A stretch of DNA of 41,107 bases. Origin: an uncultured Alphaproteobacteria bacterium (lineage in GTDB: Bacteria; Pseudomonadota; Alphaproteobacteria; Rhodobacterales; Rhodobacteraceae). Location of the stretch: assembly GCA_902570265.1 (NCBI GenBank), contig CACFXF010000015.1, positions 1 to 41,107 of the forward strand, in the 5' to 3' direction. Each line of letters opens with the position of its first letter. Within the stretch, counting starts at the first letter, position 1. The position numbers and the translations under genes are program-made. This document shows positions 22,383-30,834 of this stretch, one piece after another. Below the pieces are notes generated by a model that had not been told where the DNA came from, did not search any database, and was given only the letters and a program-made list of their open reading frames with translations.

Positions 22383-22556
22383 ATGAAATCTGAGATTTGT
22401 GAAAATTCTAAAAAATTAATTAATGAGAAGCTTTTTTTAAAATATGTTTCGTACAATAAACTAAATAAAAAAGATTCAAAAAAAACAATAGCTTTCAGCA
22501 ATTTTTTTTATAAAAATGGTGACAGAATTTTTAATAACAGCGATAAATCTGATTAA
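22383..22556 (+). CDS. 57-residue basic microprotein behind sigma-54-like promoter
   Basis: ATG 22383 has AGGG about 8 bases upstream. The product begins MKSEICENSKKLINEKLFLK and ends NSDKSD. It is strongly basic and soluble, with one Cys. Its position directly after a near-consensus -24/-12 promoter suggests activation by an enhancer-binding protein, as in nitrogen or stress control. The next gene, 130 bases on, is a membrane protein that may share the transcript. No family recognised. Confidence 0.5.
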   Translation: MKSEICENSKKLINEKLFLKYVSYNKLNKKDSKKTIAFSNFFYKNGDRIFNNSDKSD

Positions 22557-22685
22557 AAAAATTTCTTATTAATTAAGAATTCTTTGTTTTGATTTTAAAT
22601 AATTAATTTATATGTTTGCTTGTAGTAATCTTATTAAGTTTTATATCTTAGACATCAACAATATTAAATCAAACGCCTTAATTAA

Positions 22686-22910
22686 ATGATCAGACTTCTT
22701 GTAATATCAATACTTATAACGCTTTTTATTTGGATCTTTAATAATTATTCTTCAAAAAATAAAATTCCTTTATCTCACAAATTAAATTCTGTGTTGAAAG
22801 TGATATTTATAGTACTAGTTTCTATAGGAATAATACTAATTTTACCTAGATTTGGTTTCAATCCACTTGCTTTAGTACAAAAATTTTTACCTCTTATTGG
22901 TATGTTATAA
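22686..22910 (+). CDS. 74-residue two-helix membrane protein
   Basis: MIRLLVISILITLFIWIFNN is helix 1. A short loop (YSSKNKIPLSHKLNS) is followed by helix 2 (VIFIVLVSIGIILILPRF), then a hydrophobic end, LALVQKFLPLIGML. Convergent with the aldo/keto reductase gene. Function unknown. It could be in the sigma-54 transcript. Confidence 0.5.
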   Translation: MIRLLVISILITLFIWIFNNYSSKNKIPLSHKLNSVLKVIFIVLVSIGIILILPRFGFNPLALVQKFLPLIGML

Positions 22911-22929
22911 AATAGATTTAATTATTTTT

Positions 22930-23982
22930 TTACACACAAGGATTAGGATCAGATAAATGAATTTCATTGATCAATTTTAAAATTTCAGGGCTTAAATCTA
23001 ATTCAATACTATCTATATTTTCTTTAAGTTGTTCCATTGAAGTAGCACCAATTATATTACTTGTTACAAATGGCCTATTATTAACAAATGCATTAGCAAA
23101 TGTTGATGGATTAATATTTATTTTTTTAGCTAAATCCACATAAGACTTTATTGCTCTTTCACCTCTTTCAGTATGATGACGTGAAAAACGGCGCGGCCAT
23201 AGTGTATATCTTGAATTTTTTGGGGTCTGATTATTTAAATATTTACCGCTTAATCTTCCACCTGCTAAAGGTGAGTATGCAAGTAAACCACAATTTTCTC
23301 TAATAGAAACCTCAGAATTTGCAATATCAAATATTCTATTGACTAAACTATAGACGTTTTGAATCGACATTACTCTAGGCAAACCTTTTTCTTTTGATTT
23401 TTCTAAGAATTTCATAACACCCCAAGGAGTTTCATTAGAAAGGCCAATATTTCTAATTTTTCCTGCCTTTATTTGCATTTGTAAATTTTCTAAAACCTCC
23501 TCTAATGGTGTCCAGTCTTCATCATTAGGATCATATTCAAAATCTAAAACCCCAAATTTTGGAACTTTCCTTTCTGGCCAGTGGAGTTGATATAAATCTA
23601 TATAATCTGTTTTTAGCCGTTTTAAGCTCTGATCTATTGCATTATTTAGATTGGTTTTATCAAAGCCCAGGTATTTAGATCCTTTTCTTATCCACTCTAA
23701 ACCCTGTGATCTAGAAGCAATTTTTGAAGCCAGTATAATATCTTTTCTATTTTTTTTATTTTGAAACCAATTTCCTATTATTTCTTCTGTTTTCCCATAA
23801 GTTTCTTTTCTAGGCATTACTGAGTATAATTCTGCTGTATCAAAAAAATTTATACCTCTTTCAACAGCATAATCCATTTGTCGAAAAGCTTCTTTCTCTG
23901 AATTCTGTTCTCCCCATGTCATCGTTCCTAAACAAATGACACTCACTTTAATATCTGTTGTTCCAAGTTTTCGGTATTTCAT
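22930..23982 (-). CDS. NADP(H)-dependent aldo/keto reductase, Tas-like
   Basis: 350 residues with a TIM barrel. The family start CLGTMTWGEQNSEKEA and the insert TAELYSVMPRKETYGKTEEI are those of Tas-type enzymes. Asp and Tyr of the active site lie in FFDTAELY (D-x-x-x-x-Y), the catalytic Lys in ILASKIASRSQG, and His in YQLHWPE. The NADPH-binding end is SNIIGATSMEQLKENID. Reduction of aldehydes or ketones in the cytoplasm is expected. E. coli tas complements tyrosine auxotrophy, but the native substrate is unclear. Monocistronic. Confidence 0.88.
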   Translation of the reverse strand: MKYRKLGTTDIKVSVICLGTMTWGEQNSEKEAFRQMDYAVERGINFFDTAELYSVMPRKETYGKTEEIIGNWFQNKKNRKDIILASKIASRSQGLEWIRKGSKYLGFDKTNLNNAIDQSLKRLKTDYIDLYQLHWPERKVPKFGVLDFEYDPNDEDWTPLEEVLENLQMQIKAGKIRNIGLSNETPWGVMKFLEKSKEKGLPRVMSIQNVYSLVNRIFDIANSEVSIRENCGLLAYSPLAGGRLSGKYLNNQTPKNSRYTLWPRRFSRHHTERGERAIKSYVDLAKKININPSTFANAFVNNRPFVTSNIIGATSMEQLKENIDSIELDLSPEILKLINEIHLSDPNPCV

Positions 23983-24127
23983 TGCTGAATTTTAACAAAT
24001 GTAAATTTTTTGAGTATAGTATTTAAATATCTATAAATTTATATTTTATTATTTATAATTACAAAATACTATAAAAAAATATTTAATAAGAAATTGTGTT
24101 GTTATTGGAGTTTTAAGAGGAAGGAAT

Positions 24128-24721
24128 ATGCAAAATCTTTTTTTGGTCATTCTTTTATGTTTGTTAAATTTAAAAACTGCTTTTGCAGCTGATTTTATAG
24201 TTGGGTTAAAAGCATTTAAAGCTCAAGATTATGATACTGCTTTTGAGGAATTTAATTCATTAGCTGAGACAGGTGATATTAGAGCGCAAACCTATATAGG
24301 TATGATGTATTTTAATGGGTTGTCAGTATCTAAAAATTTTGAAACTGCTGCTGAGTGGTACATTAAAGCTGCTGAGTTAGGTCATCCACATGCTCAATAT
24401 TACCTTGGCTGGATGTATGATAATGGTAAAGGACTTGAAGAAAATAAGAAATTAGCTTTCAAGTGGTTGCAAACATCTGCAAAGCAGGGGCATCCAAGAG
24501 CTCAGAACAATGTAGGTGTAATGTATTTTAAAGGTGAAGGAGTGCAAAAAAATCTTTTACTTGCTCAAATGTGGTACATGATTTCTGCATCCAAAGGTAT
24601 GCAAGAAGCAATAGAAAATATGAATACTTTAAAAGGTAATTTAACTGATAAAGAAATTTCGCTTATTAAACAGATGGTAAAAAACTGTATGGTAAGTAAT
24701 TATCAAACTTGTGAAAAATAA
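24128..24721 (+). CDS. Exported Sel1-repeat protein
   Basis: 197 residues. A signal peptide (MQNLFLVILLCLLNLKTAFA, cleavage before ADFI) precedes three Sel1-like repeats: about 55-90 (AQTYIGMMYFNGLSVSKNFE), 91-126 (AQYYLGWMYDNGKGLEENKK) and 127-162 (AQNNVGVMYFKGEGVQKNLL). A Cys-containing tail (NCMVSNYQTCEK) closes it. Sel1 repeats are periplasmic protein-binding scaffolds, often in envelope or signalling complexes. GAGGAAGGAAT before the ATG is a strong ribosome site. The cytochrome b561 gene follows by 20 bases, so both may act in the envelope together. Confidence 0.86.
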   Translation: MQNLFLVILLCLLNLKTAFAADFIVGLKAFKAQDYDTAFEEFNSLAETGDIRAQTYIGMMYFNGLSVSKNFETAAEWYIKAAELGHPHAQYYLGWMYDNGKGLEENKKLAFKWLQTSAKQGHPRAQNNVGVMYFKGEGVQKNLLLAQMWYMISASKGMQEAIENMNTLKGNLTDKEISLIKQMVKNCMVSNYQTCEK

Positions 24722-24741
24722 AATTTACTTTTAGGTTTATT

Positions 24742-25275
24742 TTGGAAAAAAAAATCGATAGAAAATCAAATAATTCTTCTTATCATTATTCTCAAATTAT
24801 TATTCATTGGTTTGTAGCTTTGCTTGTTATCTATCAATTTACATTTGGGGGGAACATTAAGTTTTTAGAAATAGAAAGCTGTATTCATAGTAAAACTAAT
24901 GCTTTAGAGAGCTGCCAACATCTAAATAACCATTATTTAGTAGGAGTTATTATTTTATTATTAATGATTATCAGGCTTTTTTTAAGGATTTTATTTGGTG
25001 CACCACCATTGCCTAAATCAATCCCTTTAACAATCAAAATCTTTGCAAGATTATCGCATTATCTTATTTATTTAATATTATTTTCAATGCCTTTTTTGGG
25101 AATGTATATGTATTATTTTAATTCTGAAATTTCTCAATTCCTACATATAACATTTTCAAAAATTTTGTTATTTTTAATACTTTTACACATTTGTGCAGTT
25201 GCATTTCATGAAGGAGTCTTAGGATCTAAACTTTTTTATCGGATGGCATCAATAAGTAAAGAAGGAGATAAATAA
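24742..25275 (+). CDS. Cytochrome b561-family membrane protein
   Basis: 177 residues, TTG start with AGGTTTATT in front. Four membrane helices carry the haem His residues: IIIHWFVALLV in helix 1, HYLVGVIILL in helix 2, and ARLSHYLIYLI and LHICAVAFHE in helices 3 and 4. The loop GAPPLPKSIP after helix 2 is a typical b561 feature. Helix 1 is followed by a periplasmic stretch with two Cys (SCIHSKTNALESCQHL), unusual and possibly disulphide-linked. Such proteins move electrons from quinol to periplasmic acceptors. Co-transcribed with the Sel1 protein. Confidence 0.87.
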   Translation: MEKKIDRKSNNSSYHYSQIIIHWFVALLVIYQFTFGGNIKFLEIESCIHSKTNALESCQHLNNHYLVGVIILLLMIIRLFLRILFGAPPLPKSIPLTIKIFARLSHYLIYLILFSMPFLGMYMYYFNSEISQFLHITFSKILLFLILLHICAVAFHEGVLGSKLFYRMASISKEGDK

Positions 25276-25287
25276 TTTTTACAATTA

Positions 25288-25701
25288 CTAAGGGTTCACT
25301 ACAGTATTACCTTTTTTAATCCAATCAGTAATTCCGTCAGTTACATCGTAAATTAAACTATAACCTACTTTTTCAGATAGAAATTTGGATATAATTCCGG
25401 TTCTTCTACCAGTTCTACAAATTAATATTACAGGATCATTTTTTTTTGCTATTTTGTAAAGCTCTTTTAACCATTCATTTGTATTAGCTTTTCCGTTTTT
25501 ATCAAAAAAAGTCATAAGTATGCTATTTTCTACTACCCCTGTAGATTTCCATTCATCTTTTCTTCTAATATCAATTAAAGGAATTTTCTTTTGTAGTAAC
25601 GATTGTAGCTCAATATTTCCAATCTCTATAACATCAGAAAATGCTAATGATGCAAACAATACGTTAATAATTAATATTATTTTAAAAGCTAATGTTTTCA
25701 T
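25288..25701 (-). CDS. Periplasmic rhodanese-domain protein
   Basis: 137 residues. A signal peptide (MKTLAFKIILIINVLFASLA) is followed by a single rhodanese domain. PLIDIRRKDEWKSTGVVENS is the start and DPVILICRTGRRTG carries the catalytic Cys95 in a C-R-x-G-x-R loop. This six-residue loop fits a sulfurtransferase. It may move sulfane sulfur in the periplasm. The gene is convergent with the cytochrome b561 gene and divergent from the class V aminotransferase, which could also handle sulfur; a shared role is only suggestive. Confidence 0.85.
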   Translation of the reverse strand: MKTLAFKIILIINVLFASLAFSDVIEIGNIELQSLLQKKIPLIDIRRKDEWKSTGVVENSILMTFFDKNGKANTNEWLKELYKIAKKNDPVILICRTGRRTGIISKFLSEKVGYSLIYDVTDGITDWIKKGNTVVNP

Positions 25702-25764
25702 ACTATACTATTTAATAATTTTTTTATGGAAATTAAAGTATATATATAAATATATTGTGATATA

Positions 25765-26916
25765 ATGGAAAATATGATTAGTTGTCAGAGGAATTTATTT
25801 AATATTCCTGATGAAATAGTATATTTAAATACTGCATATATTTCACCATTATCGTTAAAAGTTGAAAAAGCTATAAATAAAGGGTGTAAGCTAGAGACTC
25901 AACCTTGGAAAATAGACCCTGAGTTTCATTTTTTTCATCAAATTAAAGAAACTAAAATTATTTTTTCAAATTTATTTAATATTTCATATAAAAACGTATC
26001 TTTAATACCATCTGCATCATATGGTATTTCAACTGCTGCAAATAATATCAAACTAACAAAAACAAAAAAAAAGATATTGATTTTAAAAGATCAATTTCCA
26101 TCTAATGTTTACCCATGGATGGAGCTTTCTAAGAAGCAAGAAGGGGTATTAGAGATAATTGATGAATTAAATGAAACTACTTTAACAGAAGAAATAATTA
26201 ATAAAATTAGTGAAGAGGTAGCAGTTGTTGCAATTCCTAATATTCGTTGGACTGATGGCTATATTATTGACTTAAAAAAAGTAAGTAATACTTGCAAAAA
26301 ATTTGATGTTAACCTTATTTTAGATTTAACACAATCTGCTGGTGCTATGCAAATTGACTTAAAGGAAATAAATCCTGATTTTGCTATTATTGCAAATTAT
26401 AAATGGATGCTTGGTCCTTATTCTACTGGTTTTTTATATATTTCTGATAAGTTCATTGACGGTGTACCTTTAGAAGAGACTTGGATTGGAAGAAAAAATA
26501 GTCAAGATTTTTCAAAACTAACAGATTATCAAAGTTTATATAATTCAGATTCTATTAGATTTGATATGGGACAAAGAGCTAATTTTTCTTTATTACCTGG
26601 GGTGAAAGCTGCACTAGAACAACTACATGATTGGAGTATTAAAAAAATTGAAAATACACTTTACCAAAATAATATGATAATTTGCAAAGGCCTTTCAGAT
26701 TTGGGCTTTGAAATTCTAGCAGAAAAAAATAGAGCACCGCACTTTATAAGTGCCAGATTGCCAAGATATGACGGAGATTCATTAATCAATAATTTGAAAA
26801 AAAATAAAATCTTTATTTCTGAAAGATCTGGTTATTTAAGGATAACACCCCATTTGTGGAACAACGAAGAAGACTTTTTTAAATTAATAAATTGTTTGAA
26901 ATCACTTATTTATTGA
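25765..26916 (+). CDS. Class V aminotransferase-fold PLP enzyme
   Basis: 383 residues of the cysteine-desulfurase/kynureninase superfamily. YLNTAYISPLS at about 20-30, PSASYGISTA at the phosphate-binding loop, LILDLTQSAGAMQIDLKEI with the PLP Asp/Gln and His replaced by Ser, and NYKWMLGPYSTGF with the Schiff-base Lys213 are visible. The C-terminal small domain contains FISERSGYLRITPHLWN. A conserved mobile Cys loop of true desulfurases is not seen, so this is a lyase or aminotransferase of unknown substrate. Its 3' end overlaps the convergent EamA gene by 11 bases. Confidence 0.85.
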   Translation: MENMISCQRNLFNIPDEIVYLNTAYISPLSLKVEKAINKGCKLETQPWKIDPEFHFFHQIKETKIIFSNLFNISYKNVSLIPSASYGISTAANNIKLTKTKKKILILKDQFPSNVYPWMELSKKQEGVLEIIDELNETTLTEEIINKISEEVAVVAIPNIRWTDGYIIDLKKVSNTCKKFDVNLILDLTQSAGAMQIDLKEINPDFAIIANYKWMLGPYSTGFLYISDKFIDGVPLEETWIGRKNSQDFSKLTDYQSLYNSDSIRFDMGQRANFSLLPGVKAALEQLHDWSIKKIENTLYQNNMIICKGLSDLGFEILAEKNRAPHFISARLPRYDGDSLINNLKKNKIFISERSGYLRITPHLWNNEEDFFKLINCLKSLIY

Positions 26917-27808
26917 TAACCAGTTTTTTTGTATTCCTTTTTATTATCAAAAATATTGAATTAAAAATTATAGCTATTAATAATATAAAGCCGCCAATAA
27001 AGGTCAGTCTTGTTGCTCCTTCTCCTAAAAATATCCAAACCCAAATTGGTGCTAGTAATACTTCACAGAGTGATAATAAAGTTAGTTCAGCAGCAGGCAC
27101 TGTTTTAGATCCTACTGTATATAAAATCAACCCAATGCCAACCTGAAAAATCCCTAAAAATAAGGCATAAAATGCATCATTTCTTTCAATTATTAAGTTA
27201 TGATTTTGAATTTTGCAAATTATTACAGTCAAGAAAATAGCTAATAATCCTGATAAAAAAACTGATGGTAACATATTATTTTGTTTTCCCCATCTTAAAG
27301 AAACTGTGAAAATTGAAAATCCAAATGCAGAAATAACCCCGCCAATGCTTCCATTTATAGAGTTATTTCCAAAACTATCCATAAACATTACGAAAATACC
27401 TAGAAAAGCAATTAAAATTGCTAAGAAAGTATGCAAAGATACTTTTTCTCCTAAAAAGTAGTAACCTAAGATAGATGTAATTAATGGAGCGGAAGCAAAC
27501 AATAACATTGCATTTGCTACACTTGTGTTTTGCACAGCATATATACCACCTGAATAGGCTATAAATAAACCGAAAGCTGCTATAAAAACAGGAAACTTTG
27601 ATTGGTAAATTAAAACAAAAGGATTTTTTTTTGTATTTATTAATAAAACTATGAATAAAAATAATACTAAGCTTGATGATCTATATAATAAAATTTGCCA
27701 AACATTAGCATTTTCAATTAATCTTATTCCTATGCCAATCATTGACCATAACATTCCAGCCACTATGACATAATAAACACCCGTATTTTTCCTTAGGTAG
27801 TAAAACAT
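26906..27808 (-). CDS. EamA/DMT-family exporter (third)
   Basis: 300 residues in two EamA halves. GMLWSMIGIGIRLIE opens helix 1, LLYRSSSLVLFLF is the R-containing helix 2, VANAMLLFASAPLITSILGYYFLGEKVS closes the first repeat, and TVPAAELTLLSLCEVLLAPIWVWIFLGEGAT closes the second. Ends RNTKKLVINK. The last 11 bases overlap the class V aminotransferase on the other strand. Substrate unknown. Plus-strand ORFs within it are shadows. Confidence 0.88.
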   Translation of the reverse strand: MFYYLRKNTGVYYVIVAGMLWSMIGIGIRLIENANVWQILLYRSSSLVLFLFIVLLINTKKNPFVLIYQSKFPVFIAAFGLFIAYSGGIYAVQNTSVANAMLLFASAPLITSILGYYFLGEKVSLHTFLAILIAFLGIFVMFMDSFGNNSINGSIGGVISAFGFSIFTVSLRWGKQNNMLPSVFLSGLLAIFLTVIICKIQNHNLIIERNDAFYALFLGIFQVGIGLILYTVGSKTVPAAELTLLSLCEVLLAPIWVWIFLGEGATRLTFIGGFILLIAIIFNSIFLIIKRNTKKLVINK

Positions 27809-27947
27809 AATTAGTTGCAGATCTTTTTTTATAATTAATATCAGAAAAAAATACTTAAAATTTTTTTGATAATTTGTTTATTTAAGTATAATTATATATT
27901 ACATATTTTTTTAACTAATTCTAGAAATTTACTAACATGTTATTCAT

Positions 27948-28574
27948 ATGACAAAATATCTAATTTTAGGTAAATCTGGTGCTGGATCCTTAATACCTGA
28001 ATTCTTATTTGCAGAGTTAAAGATTACTTACGATATTCAGTTTGTTAGTAAAGAGGAATTGGTTAAATCAACTAGTAAAGGGTTCAATCCTTTAGGTAAA
28101 ATACCAGTGCTAATTTTACCAGATGGTACAGAAATTTTTGAATCATTAGCAATTGTTAATTACATAACAACTAACTATCCTGGTCTAAGTCCAACTAAAG
28201 AAAGTACTGATTATTTTCAATACTGGCGAATGCTAAGTCTATTATCTAGCACTTTATATTCAGGATATCATAGGCAACATCATGCAAATGATTATGTCAA
28301 TGAAATTGGATTCACAAGTTTGAAAGAAAAAGCTCAACAAGAACAATCTATAATTTATGATTATATTGAACAAAACTTGAATCCATATCTATGTGGTGAA
28401 ATAATTACTGCTGCTGATTTTTATTTGTATACATTAACAAGATGGGATTTTGATAAAACTAAATTACGAATTGGAAGACCCAATCTGTCAATTTTTTTAG
28501 AAAATTTAAGATCAAGAAAATCTGTTGATAAAGTATTAAGTCAACAACCTCCTAAACCTAAAATTAGAGTATAA
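27948..28574 (+). CDS. Glutathione S-transferase-like protein
   Basis: 208 residues: thioredoxin-fold domain to about residue 80, helical domain after. LGKSGAGSLIPEFLFAELK, PLGKIPVLILPDGTEIFESLAIVNYI (cis-Pro and the glutathione-binding E-S motif) and AADFYLYTLTRWD are typical landmarks. Ser9-type or Ser5-type catalysis is likely (Ser in the GKSGAGS loop). It heads a long forward operon that reaches EamA at 33740. No glutathione pathway partner lies here except the GFA protein at 18201. Confidence 0.85.
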   Translation: MTKYLILGKSGAGSLIPEFLFAELKITYDIQFVSKEELVKSTSKGFNPLGKIPVLILPDGTEIFESLAIVNYITTNYPGLSPTKESTDYFQYWRMLSLLSSTLYSGYHRQHHANDYVNEIGFTSLKEKAQQEQSIIYDYIEQNLNPYLCGEIITAADFYLYTLTRWDFDKTKLRIGRPNLSIFLENLRSRKSVDKVLSQQPPKPKIRV

Positions 28575-28576
28575 AC

Positions 28577-29062
28577 ATGCCAAGTTTTGATATAGTAAGT
28601 AAGATTGATCTAAGTGAATTAAAAAATGCTGTACTAAATTCCATGAAAGAAATTAGTCAAAGATATGATTTTAAAGGTTCAATCTCTAAAATTGAGTTAG
28701 AAAATGAATATTTAGTTGTCCATACGGAAGATGATTTAAAAGCGAAGCAAGTAAATGACATTTTGATTAGTAACTTAGTAAAAAGAAAAATTGATCCAAA
28801 GTCTTTAAAAGAATTTAAAAAGGAGAGTGCCTCTGGCAATTCAATTAGAATTTTATTTTCTATTATAGATGGGATAGATAAAGAGGATGCAAAAAAAATA
28901 AATTTAGAAATCAAAAAAAGTAAACTTAAAGTAAAAAGTCAAATTCAAGGTGATGAGTTAAGAGTATCGGGTCAAAAAAGGGATGATTTGCAAAAAATCA
29001 TTAATTTAATCAAAAACCTTTCTTTAGATATCCCTGTTCAGTTCATTAATTTTAGAGATTAA
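28577..29062 (+). CDS. yajQ: YajQ family nucleotide-binding protein
   Basis: 161 residues, starting 2 bases after the GST stop. MPSFDIVSKIDLSELKNAVL, SQRYDFKGSISKIE, SIRILFSIIDGIDKEDAKKI and VKSQIQGDELRVSGQKRDDLQ are the full-length YajQ (DUF520) signatures. YajQ proteins bind c-di-GMP or tRNA/nucleotides in characterised species. No diguanylate cyclase is nearby, although an adenylate cyclase is at 8384. The C-terminal FVQ-like end (PVQFINFRD) matches the family. Confidence 0.94.
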   Translation: MPSFDIVSKIDLSELKNAVLNSMKEISQRYDFKGSISKIELENEYLVVHTEDDLKAKQVNDILISNLVKRKIDPKSLKEFKKESASGNSIRILFSIIDGIDKEDAKKINLEIKKSKLKVKSQIQGDELRVSGQKRDDLQKIINLIKNLSLDIPVQFINFRD

Positions 29063-29099
29063 GAACTTTGTGATTTATTGCTAAGGAAAAGTTGTAAGT

Positions 29100-30794
29100 A
29101 TGAAAAAAATAATACCAGAATTATATTCAACTGGTGAAAGTTTATATTATTACAGGGAAAAAGCACCTTCTTTAAAATCATTTGATTTAAATTTGCGTCA
29201 ATCCTGTGACTTAGATTTGCTTTTAGACGGTTCTTTTAATCCTTTAAATGGATTTCTTACAAAAAAAGAGTACATGTCAGTTTGTAAAAATATGCTTTTA
29301 CTTAATGGTGAATTATGGCCAATTCCAATAAATTTGGATGTTTCAAAAGAGTTTGCTGATACATTGGAATTAGGTGAAGAGATTTCCCTTAAGGATCAAG
29401 AGGGTGTAAATTTAGCAATACTTATTGTTGAAGATATATGGTATCCTGATAAGCTTTTTGAAGCAGAAAAAGTATTTGGTACTACAAATTCTGAGCATCC
29501 AGGAGTTAATTATCTGCTAAATAAATCTAAAAATGTTTATGTTGGTGGAAAAGTAATAGGTATAAACAAACCGAATTTTTATGACTTTAAACATTTAAGA
29601 AATTCACCAAATGAATTAAGACGTATATTCAATAAATTAGGTTGGTCCTCTATAGTTGCATTTCAAACTAGAAATCCCTTACATCGTGCTCATTTTGAAT
29701 TAACTTTAAGAGCTTCCTCTGAAAATGAAGCTAATTTATTAATTCATCCAGTGGTTGGAATGACTAAACCAGGAGACATTGATCATTTCACAAGAGTCAG
29801 ATGCTACGAGTCTATTTTAAAATATTATACAAAAACAACAACTTGTCTTTCACTATTAAACTTAGCTATGAGAATGGCAGGTCCTAAAGAAGCTATTCTT
29901 CATGGATTAATTAGAGCTAACTATGGATGTACTCATTTTATTGTAGGAAGAGATCATGCTGGACCAGGATTAAATTCAGACAAAGTTCCATTTTATCACG
30001 AGTATGAAGCTCAAGATCTATTTATACAGTTTCAAGATAAAATAAATATTCAATTGGTAAAATTCCAAAATTTTGTTTTTCTTGAAGATAAAGCCGAATA
30101 TGTTCCAATTAATCAGGTCTCTAAAAATTCAAGTATTATTGAAATATCAGGTACTGAATTACGAAGGAGACTTGATAAGGATCTAATTATACCTGAATGG
30201 TTCTCATTTCCAGAAGTTATAAAAGAATTAAAAAAAGCCAAGCCACCTTTACATAAAAAAGGATTTACAATATTTTTTACCGGCTTATCTGGTTCAGGTA
30301 AATCAACCATTGCTAATGCTCTAATAAATATGCTTCTAGAAATGGGAGATCGTTCTGTTACTTTGTTAGATGGAGATATTGTTAGGAAGAGGTTAAGTTC
30401 TGAACTAGGTTTTTCTAAAGAAGATAGAGACCTCAATATAAGAAGAATTGGTTTTGTAGCAACGGAAATTGTTAAAAATGGTGGTATTGCTATTTGTGCA
30501 CCAATTGCTCCATATCAAAAATCCCGGGATGATGTAAGAGAAGAGATTGAGGCTTTCGGATCTTTTATTGAGGTCTATTTATCAACACCATTAGAAATTT
30601 GTGAAAAAAGAGACAGAAAAGGATTATATAAGTTAGCAAGAGAAGGGAAAATTAAGGAATTTACTGGTATTTCAGATCCTTATGAAGTTCCCAAAAAACC
30701 TGAATTAATTTTAAATTCTGAAGATAAAAATGTTGAGTATTGTGCTTCTTTAATTATCTTAAAATTGAAGAGTTTAGGCTTGATTTTTGGATAA
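29100..30794 (+). CDS. Bifunctional sulfate adenylyltransferase/adenylylsulfate kinase
   Basis: 564 residues. N-terminal ATP sulfurylase of about 375 residues: QTRNPLHRAHFEL near 189 (QxRN and HxxH), GRDHAGPG near 283. C-terminal APS kinase: Walker A GLSGSGKST near 395-403, DGDIVRKRLSSELGFSKEDR with the APS-binding loop, and NGGIAICAPIAPY. It converts sulfate + ATP to APS and then APS + ATP to PAPS. The order Sat then CysC in one chain matches the alphaproteobacterial type. No PAPS reductase or sulfite reductase gene is in the window, so whether PAPS serves assimilation or sulfation cannot be settled here. cysQ follows. Confidence 0.96.
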   Translation: MKKIIPELYSTGESLYYYREKAPSLKSFDLNLRQSCDLDLLLDGSFNPLNGFLTKKEYMSVCKNMLLLNGELWPIPINLDVSKEFADTLELGEEISLKDQEGVNLAILIVEDIWYPDKLFEAEKVFGTTNSEHPGVNYLLNKSKNVYVGGKVIGINKPNFYDFKHLRNSPNELRRIFNKLGWSSIVAFQTRNPLHRAHFELTLRASSENEANLLIHPVVGMTKPGDIDHFTRVRCYESILKYYTKTTTCLSLLNLAMRMAGPKEAILHGLIRANYGCTHFIVGRDHAGPGLNSDKVPFYHEYEAQDLFIQFQDKINIQLVKFQNFVFLEDKAEYVPINQVSKNSSIIEISGTELRRRLDKDLIIPEWFSFPEVIKELKKAKPPLHKKGFTIFFTGLSGSGKSTIANALINMLLEMGDRSVTLLDGDIVRKRLSSELGFSKEDRDLNIRRIGFVATEIVKNGGIAICAPIAPYQKSRDDVREEIEAFGSFIEVYLSTPLEICEKRDRKGLYKLAREGKIKEFTGISDPYEVPKKPELILNSEDKNVEYCASLIILKLKSLGLIFG

Positions 30795-30834
30795 ATAATA
30801 ACTTTTGAAAGTTATGTATTTTGGAGATAAAGAT

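Noticed and set aside
25765-26916. Call as cysteine desulfurase next to a rhodanese
   Set aside because: The PLP fold fits but the active Cys loop and His of desulfurases are not seen; no Isc/Suf genes adjacent.
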